This document shows positions 6,483 to 10,106 of a stretch of DNA of 10,106 nt, in pieces; the stretch's first letter is position 1, and every line of letters starts with the position of its first letter. The notes below the pieces were generated by a model. That model worked only from the letters and a program-made list of their open reading frames with translations. It was not told the DNA's origin and ran no database searches. Source of the stretch: JANYCG01 sp031397915 (GTDB lineage Bacteria; Pseudomonadota; Gammaproteobacteria; Burkholderiales; Burkholderiaceae_C); contig JANNMM010000364.1 of assembly GCA_031397915.1 (NCBI GenBank), positions 1 through 10,106 of the forward strand, read 5' to 3'. The translations under genes were made by a program, and so were the position numbers.

Positions 6483-7370
6483 ATGCACATCGGCGTCGCA
6501 GGCACGGGGAAAATGGGCAGCACCGTTGCCACCAGACTGGCTTCATTGGGCGAGCGCGTCACCGTCTGGAACCGCACGCAGGCGAGGGCTCAACCGCTTC
6601 TTGATGCGGGTATTGGCTGGGCCGCCACGCCGCGCGACCTTGCAGAAAAAGCCGATATCGTCATCACCCTGTTGACTGACGAGGCGGCGCTGGACGAGGT
6701 GTTCCTGGCGGCGAACGGCTTGCTGTCGGGCGCAGTTGCTGGCAAGCTGTTCGTCGAAATGAGCACCGTTCCACCGGCCAAGCACCCAGCAATGGCTGCG
6801 CGTGCCAAGGCTGTGCAGGCGGCTTATCTGGAATGCCCCGTGGGAGGCAGCGTGGGCCCGGCGAAGGAAGGCAAGCTGATCGGCTTTGTCGGTGGTGCCA
6901 AGGAAGATCTGGCGCGCGCCAGCCCTGTGCTGAACCAGCTTTGTCGCCGCGTCGAACATGTGGGTGGCCATGGCGCGGGGGCGGCCATGAAACTCGCCGT
7001 CAATTTGCCGCTCATGGTGTATTGGCAGACGCTGGGGGAGGCGCTGTCGCTGCTTGAGCCATTGGGGCTCGACCCGGCGCGGGTGATTGACATCCTGGCC
7101 GACTCGTCGGGTGGCCCCAATATGCTCAAGGTGCGTGGCCCAATGATTGCGCAGGCGCTCAGCGGCGCCAAAGGCCCTGTGACCGTGGATGTGGCGACCA
7201 TGCGCAAGGATGTCCGCATGATGTTGGCACAGGCCAGCGGCAATGGACGCGAGCTGCCGTTGACCCAAGCCACATTGGCGAATTTTGACCGGGCTGCCGA
7301 GGCAGGGCTGAATGCCGCTGACTGCGCGCAACTGCCCGTGTGGTGGTTGCGCGAAGGCGGCAAGCGCTAA
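6483..7370 (+). CDS. NAD(P)-dependent beta-hydroxyacid dehydrogenase (3-hydroxyisobutyrate dehydrogenase family)
   Basis: This 295-residue protein has the features of the beta-hydroxyacid dehydrogenase family. The N-terminal Rossmann motif is GVAGTGKMG (residues 4-12). VWNRT near 28-32 is typical of the NADP-preferring branch. The substrate-binding segment is ECPVGGSVGPAKEGKL near 117-132. The catalytic lysine is K170 in GAGAAMKLAVN. The enzyme would interconvert a 3-hydroxyacid and its semialdehyde or oxoacid; the exact substrate (3-hydroxyisobutyrate, tartronate semialdehyde or another) cannot be told. An AGGA Shine-Dalgarno sequence about 7 bases before the ATG supports the start. It stands alone between the divergent alkC and the convergent Bug gene, so context does not fix its role. 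Confidence 0.85.
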   Translation: MHIGVAGTGKMGSTVATRLASLGERVTVWNRTQARAQPLLDAGIGWAATPRDLAEKADIVITLLTDEAALDEVFLAANGLLSGAVAGKLFVEMSTVPPAKHPAMAARAKAVQAAYLECPVGGSVGPAKEGKLIGFVGGAKEDLARASPVLNQLCRRVEHVGGHGAGAAMKLAVNLPLMVYWQTLGEALSLLEPLGLDPARVIDILADSSGGPNMLKVRGPMIAQALSGAKGPVTVDVATMRKDVRMMLAQASGNGRELPLTQATLANFDRAAEAGLNAADCAQLPVWWLREGGKR

Positions 7371-7383
7371 GGGCCGCCTTCGC
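7351..7383. terminator. GC-rich 11-bp hairpin between convergent genes, possible bidirectional terminator
   Basis: GCGAAGGCGGC (7351-7361) and GCCGCCTTCGC (7373-7383) form a perfect 11-bp stem with an 11-base loop. The TAA stop of the rightward dehydrogenase (7368-7370) lies in the loop, and the leftward Bug gene stops 13 bases beyond the stem. There is no T-tract on either side, so it is not a textbook intrinsic terminator. It may act as a transcript 3'-end stabiliser or terminate with help. Confidence 0.5.
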
Positions 7384-7395
7384 CGCTCCAGCCGC

Positions 7396-8382
7396 TTATT
7401 GGAGTTTCATGTCCGCGATAACGGGGCGAAACTGGTCCATCTGGCGGCGCAGCATGGCGTCTTGATCGGCCGAGCTGGAGCCAACCGATTCGGCGCCCAT
7501 GTCGGCAAAACGTTTCACCACGTCGGGGTGGCGCACGGCAGCCGACACCTCTTTTTGCAGGCGCTCGAGAACATCTTTGGGTGTCTTGGCGGGCGCAAAA
7601 ACGCCGTTCCAGCCTTCGAGCTCGAGGCTGGGGTAACCCAGCTCGCGCACCGTGGGCACGTCGGGCAAGCCGGCAATGCGTTTGGAGGCCGTGGTGGCAA
7701 TGGCCTTCAGTGTGCCGGCCTTGATTTCGGCAAGCGACGTGGACAACTGGTCGCCGCCAATCTGGATGCGACCGGAGAGCAACTCTTGCTTCAGTGGGGC
7801 GGCCCCCTGAAAGCCAATGTGCTCCATCTCAACCTTGGCTTCGCGTTTGAACGCTTCACCCAAAACATGCACCGCAGAACCCGGCCCGGTGGAGCCGTAG
7901 TTGTACTGAAGCGATTTGTTGCCGCGCAGCAGGTTGGCCACCTCGCGCAGGTCTTTGGCAGGCACGCTGGGGTTGGCCGTCAACACAAACGGCACATACA
8001 CAGCGATGGAGACACCAGCGAAGTCGGTGTCGGCATTGAACGGGGAACGTTTGGCCAAGGTTTGCGCCACCGACGATAGAGGGAAGGTGAGGTTGTGCAT
8101 CAAGATGGTGTAGCCGTCTGGCGCAGCCTTGGCCACGAGGTCAGCACCAATCGCGCCGCCTGCGCCGCCACGGTTCTCCACCAGTACCGGTTGGCCCATG
8201 GCGTCGCTCATGCGCTGTGCCACGATGCGCGCGACCACATCGGTGGTGCCACCCGCGGGGAAAGGTACGATCATCCGGATCGGTTTGGACGGGAAGTTTT
8301 GAGCGACAGCAGCAGGGCCTGCCAACAAACCGAATGTGCAAAGCGCAGTCGCGGCAAGCTTCGCCAGATTAATTTTCAGCAT
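7396..8382 (-). CDS. Bug/TctC-family periplasmic solute-binding protein (second copy of the family)
   Basis: This 328-residue secreted receptor has a clear signal peptide (MLKINLAK start, hydrophobic core, likely cleavage after AVA at residue 27). The family signature FPSKPIRMIVPFPAGGTTD follows, with the conserved Asp at D48. Further family motifs are ENRGGAGGAIGADLVAKAAPDGYT near residues 65-90 and NYGSTGPGSAVH in the middle. Its ligand is unknown. It is clearly divergent in sequence from the receptor at 2506-3507. A good Shine-Dalgarno GGAG lies 6 bases before the ATG. The gene begins 19 bases after the 3' end of a co-directional tRNA-Gly gene, and no separate promoter is visible in that gap, so it may be read from the tRNA or gabD transcript. 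No TctA/TctB partners are present. Confidence 0.88.
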   Translation of the reverse strand: MLKINLAKLAATALCTFGLLAGPAAVAQNFPSKPIRMIVPFPAGGTTDVVARIVAQRMSDAMGQPVLVENRGGAGGAIGADLVAKAAPDGYTILMHNLTFPLSSVAQTLAKRSPFNADTDFAGVSIAVYVPFVLTANPSVPAKDLREVANLLRGNKSLQYNYGSTGPGSAVHVLGEAFKREAKVEMEHIGFQGAAPLKQELLSGRIQIGGDQLSTSLAEIKAGTLKAIATTASKRIAGLPDVPTVRELGYPSLELEGWNGVFAPAKTPKDVLERLQKEVSAAVRHPDVVKRFADMGAESVGSSSADQDAMLRRQMDQFRPVIADMKLQ

Positions 8383-8401
8383 CGTGTCTCCATTGGTTTT
8401 G

Positions 8402-8475
8402 TGGAGCGGGTGATGGGAATCGAACCCACGTTATTTGCTTGGGAAGCAGAAGTTCTACCATTGAACTACACCCGC
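8402..8475 (-). tRNA. tRNA-Gly, anticodon CCC
   Basis: The 74-nt gene folds as a complete cloverleaf with an encoded CCA end. The acceptor stem is GCGGGTG/CACCCGC (7 perfect pairs), the D arm is GTTC/GAAC, the anticodon loop is TTCCCAA with CCC in the centre, the variable loop has 4 bases, and the T arm is GTGGG-TTCGATT-CCCAT. It decodes GGG. The anticodon stem TCTGC/GCAAA has a C-A mismatch at the 28-42 position where a C-G pair would be expected. It lies 21 bases downstream of the gabD stop and 19 bases upstream of the Bug gene, all on one strand. Confidence 0.95.
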
Positions 8476-8496
8476 CTGTAAGTTTCCGGTTGGAGT

Positions 8497-9969
8497 TTAC
8501 TTCAGCACGTCACCAATGCAGAGGTACTTGATTTCGACGTAATCATCCATGCCGTGATGCGAGCCTTCGCGGCCCAAGCCGGACTGTTTGACACCACCAA
8601 AGGGCACGTGTTCGGTGGCCAAAATGCCCACATTGATGCCGACCATGCCGTACTCCAGCGCTTCACTGACCCGGAAGATGCGGCCGACATCGCGGCTGTA
8701 GAAATAACTGGCCAGGCCAAACTCGGTGGCGTTGGCGGCGTCTATTGCCTCCTGCTCTTTGTTGAAGCGGAACACCGGCGCGAACGGGCCAAAGGTTTCT
8801 TCTTTGGCGCAGAGCATGTCGGCGCGGGCATCACTGACCACCGTGGGCTCGAAGAACTGGCCCTGCAATTTGTTGCCGCCTACCACGACCTTGCCGCCTT
8901 TGGCGATGGCGTCAGCGACGTGGCGCGTAACTTTTTCGACCGCCGCGTCTTCGATCAGCGGGCCTTGCATGACGCCTTCGTCAAACCCATTGCCGACTTT
9001 GAGCGCTTTGACTTTCGCGCTGAATTTGGCGACAAACTGGTCATACACGCCGTCTTGCACGTAGAAGCGGTTGGCACACACACAGGTCTGCCCGGCGTTG
9101 CGGTATTTGCTGGCCATGGCGCCCTCAACGGCGCTGTCAATGTCGGCATCGTCAAACACAATGAACGGCGCGTTGCCCCCGAGTTCGAGTGACATTTTCT
9201 TCACCGTGGGAGCCGACTGCGCCATCAGGATGCGCCCTACCTCGGTGGAGCCAGTGAAGCTCAAATGCCGCACCACGTCACTGGCGCAAAGTGTCTTGCC
9301 AATCGCAATCGAGTTGGCCGAATCAGCGCTCAAGATGTTCAACACACCCGCGGGAATGCCGGCACGCAGCGCCAGTTCGCCAGCGGCCAAGGCGGTGAGC
9401 GGCGTGAGTTCGGCTGGTTTGACAATCACTGTGCAGCCGGCCGCCAACGCCGGCGCCACCTTGCGGGTGATCAGCGCAAGCGGGAAATTCCATGGTGAGA
9501 TGGCCGCACACACGCCAATCGGCTGCTTCACCACGATCAGGCGGCGGTTGTTGTCAAAGGTCGGCAGCGTCTCGCCATTGACGCGCTTGGCCTCTTCGGC
9601 AAACCACTCCACGAAACTTGCGCCGTAGGCGATTTCACCTTTGGCCTCGGCAAAAGGCTTGCCCTGCTCGGCAGTGAGGATGCGCGCCAGGTCGTCCTGA
9701 TTCGCCATCAACAAATCGAACCATTTGCGCAGGATGATGGATCGTTCTTTGGCGGTTTTGCTGCGCCAGGCTGGCCAGGCGGCGTTGGCTATGGAGATGG
9801 CCTGCTCTGCGTCTTTGGGGCCTAGGTTGGCCACGTCGCACAACTTGCGGCCGTTGGAAGGGTCACACACATCAAAACGGCTGGCGCCGGCGAGTCATTG
9901 CCCGTTGACCAGCGCGTCGGTTTTCAAAAGGCTTGGGTCGTTAAGCAAAGATAAGGGCGAGGTCTTCAT
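8497..9969 (-). pseudogene. gabD: GabD-like succinate-semialdehyde dehydrogenase interrupted by in-frame TGA at codon 25
   Basis: From ATG at 9967-9969 the frame reads MKTSPLSLLNDPSLLKTDALVNGQ, then TGA (9895-9897), then continues LAGASRFDVCDPSNGRK to the stop at 8497-8499. The family has Trp after NGQ, so the stop is one base from TGG. Counting the stop as a residue, the protein is 490 residues, the normal GabD length. Catalytic residues are intact: N161 (PWNFP), K184 (VKPAE), E262 (LELGGN) and C296 (GQTC). The enzyme oxidises succinate semialdehyde to succinate. A GTG at 9973-9975 with GGAG 6 bases upstream may be the true start. Restart at an internal GTG (9868-9870) would lack the first 33 residues and has no Shine-Dalgarno sequence. 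A pseudogene or a single-base sequencing error are both possible. It follows a PatD-like gene in the same direction. Confidence 0.8.
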
Positions 9970-10017
9970 GTCCACGGCGGTCTCCAGTTTCTGAAGCAAA
10001 CCGCAATCGTACCGCTT

Positions 10018-10106
10018 CTACAGTTTCAGCATCACATGCCGGGCCACGGAATAGTCTTCCAACGCGTACATCGACATGTCTTTGCCGTAGCCGGAGAGCT
10101 TCTGCC
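10018..10106 (-). CDS. patD: C-terminus of a 4-aminobutyraldehyde dehydrogenase (PatD-like), cut by window edge
   Basis: The last 28 codons and a TAG stop (10018-10020) are present. The residues QKLSGYGKDMSMYALEDYSV followed by ARHVMLKL are the C-terminal signature of aldehyde dehydrogenases of the gamma-aminobutyraldehyde type (E. coli PatD/YdcW ends very similarly, with GYGKDMSLYGLEDYTVVRHVM). The enzyme oxidises 4-aminobutyraldehyde, made from putrescine, to GABA. The gene ends about 42 bases before the gabD start on the same strand, which fits a putrescine-to-succinate operon. Betaine-aldehyde dehydrogenase relatives share part of this tail, so the exact substrate is less sure than the family. 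Confidence 0.75.
   Translation of the reverse strand, partial: QKLSGYGKDMSMYALEDYSVARHVMLKL

Noticed and set aside
9725..9994. An 89-codon plus-strand open frame across the 5' end of gabD, as a possible small gene explaining the disruption.
   Set aside because: It is antisense to clear aldehyde dehydrogenase sequence on both sides of the stop codon and has no family resemblance.
1..10106. CRISPR arrays, insertion sequences, phage or defence genes.
   Set aside because: No regularly spaced repeats, transposase or integrase motifs, terminal inverted repeats or defence-family domains were seen on either strand.

Overview
The window looks like chromosomal DNA of a high-GC betaproteobacterium of the Burkholderiales, most likely a Comamonadaceae-type organism. 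The reasons are two TctC/Bug-type periplasmic receptors (a family greatly expanded in that order), a phthalate 4,5-dioxygenase pathway of the Comamonas/Burkholderia type, and strong third-position G/C bias that leaves long open frames on the antisense strand. The taxon is inferred from gene content, not from a marker gene.

Region 1 (1-5281) is a phthalate catabolic locus split into two divergent arms. Leftward: the reductase of the two-component dioxygenase (139-1098) and, translationally coupled to it by a 4-base overlap, the start of a cis-4,5-dihydrodiol phthalate dehydrogenase cut by the window edge (1-142). Rightward: the Rieske oxygenase (1170-2489), a Bug solute-binding protein (2506-3507), 4,5-dihydroxyphthalate decarboxylase (3521-4513) and a TSUP/TauE-SafE membrane protein (4535-5281), with gaps of 13-21 bases. 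Together the enzymes would take phthalate to the 4,5-cis-dihydrodiol, then 4,5-dihydroxyphthalate, then protocatechuate. No classical phthalate permease and no TctA/TctB are present; the Bug receptor and the TSUP protein are the only transport-like genes. Between the two arms, a perfect 16-bp palindrome (1119-1134) touches the -10 boxes of two face-to-face promoters, so one regulator could control both arms. No regulator gene lies in the window.

Region 2 (5249-7383) holds an AlkC-type DNA glycosylase gene with a C-terminal Ig-like domain (leftward, its 3' end overlapping the TSUP gene by 33 bases). Divergent from it is a beta-hydroxyacid dehydrogenase of the 3-hydroxyisobutyrate dehydrogenase family (6483-7370). 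A GC-rich hairpin follows the latter.

Region 3 (7396-10106) is entirely leftward. From the right edge: the C-terminus of a PatD-like 4-aminobutyraldehyde dehydrogenase, a GabD-like succinate-semialdehyde dehydrogenase broken by an in-frame TGA where the family has Trp, a tRNA-Gly(CCC) with a C-A mismatch in its anticodon stem, and a second Bug receptor starting 19 bases after the tRNA. The two aldehyde dehydrogenases suggest a putrescine/GABA catabolic operon.

The most notable points are the single operator shared by two overlapping promoters, the Bug plus TSUP pairing inside a phthalate operon, and the nonsense codon in gabD. I saw no CRISPR array, insertion sequence, phage gene or defence system. 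No gene-free stretch exceeds about 100 bases.
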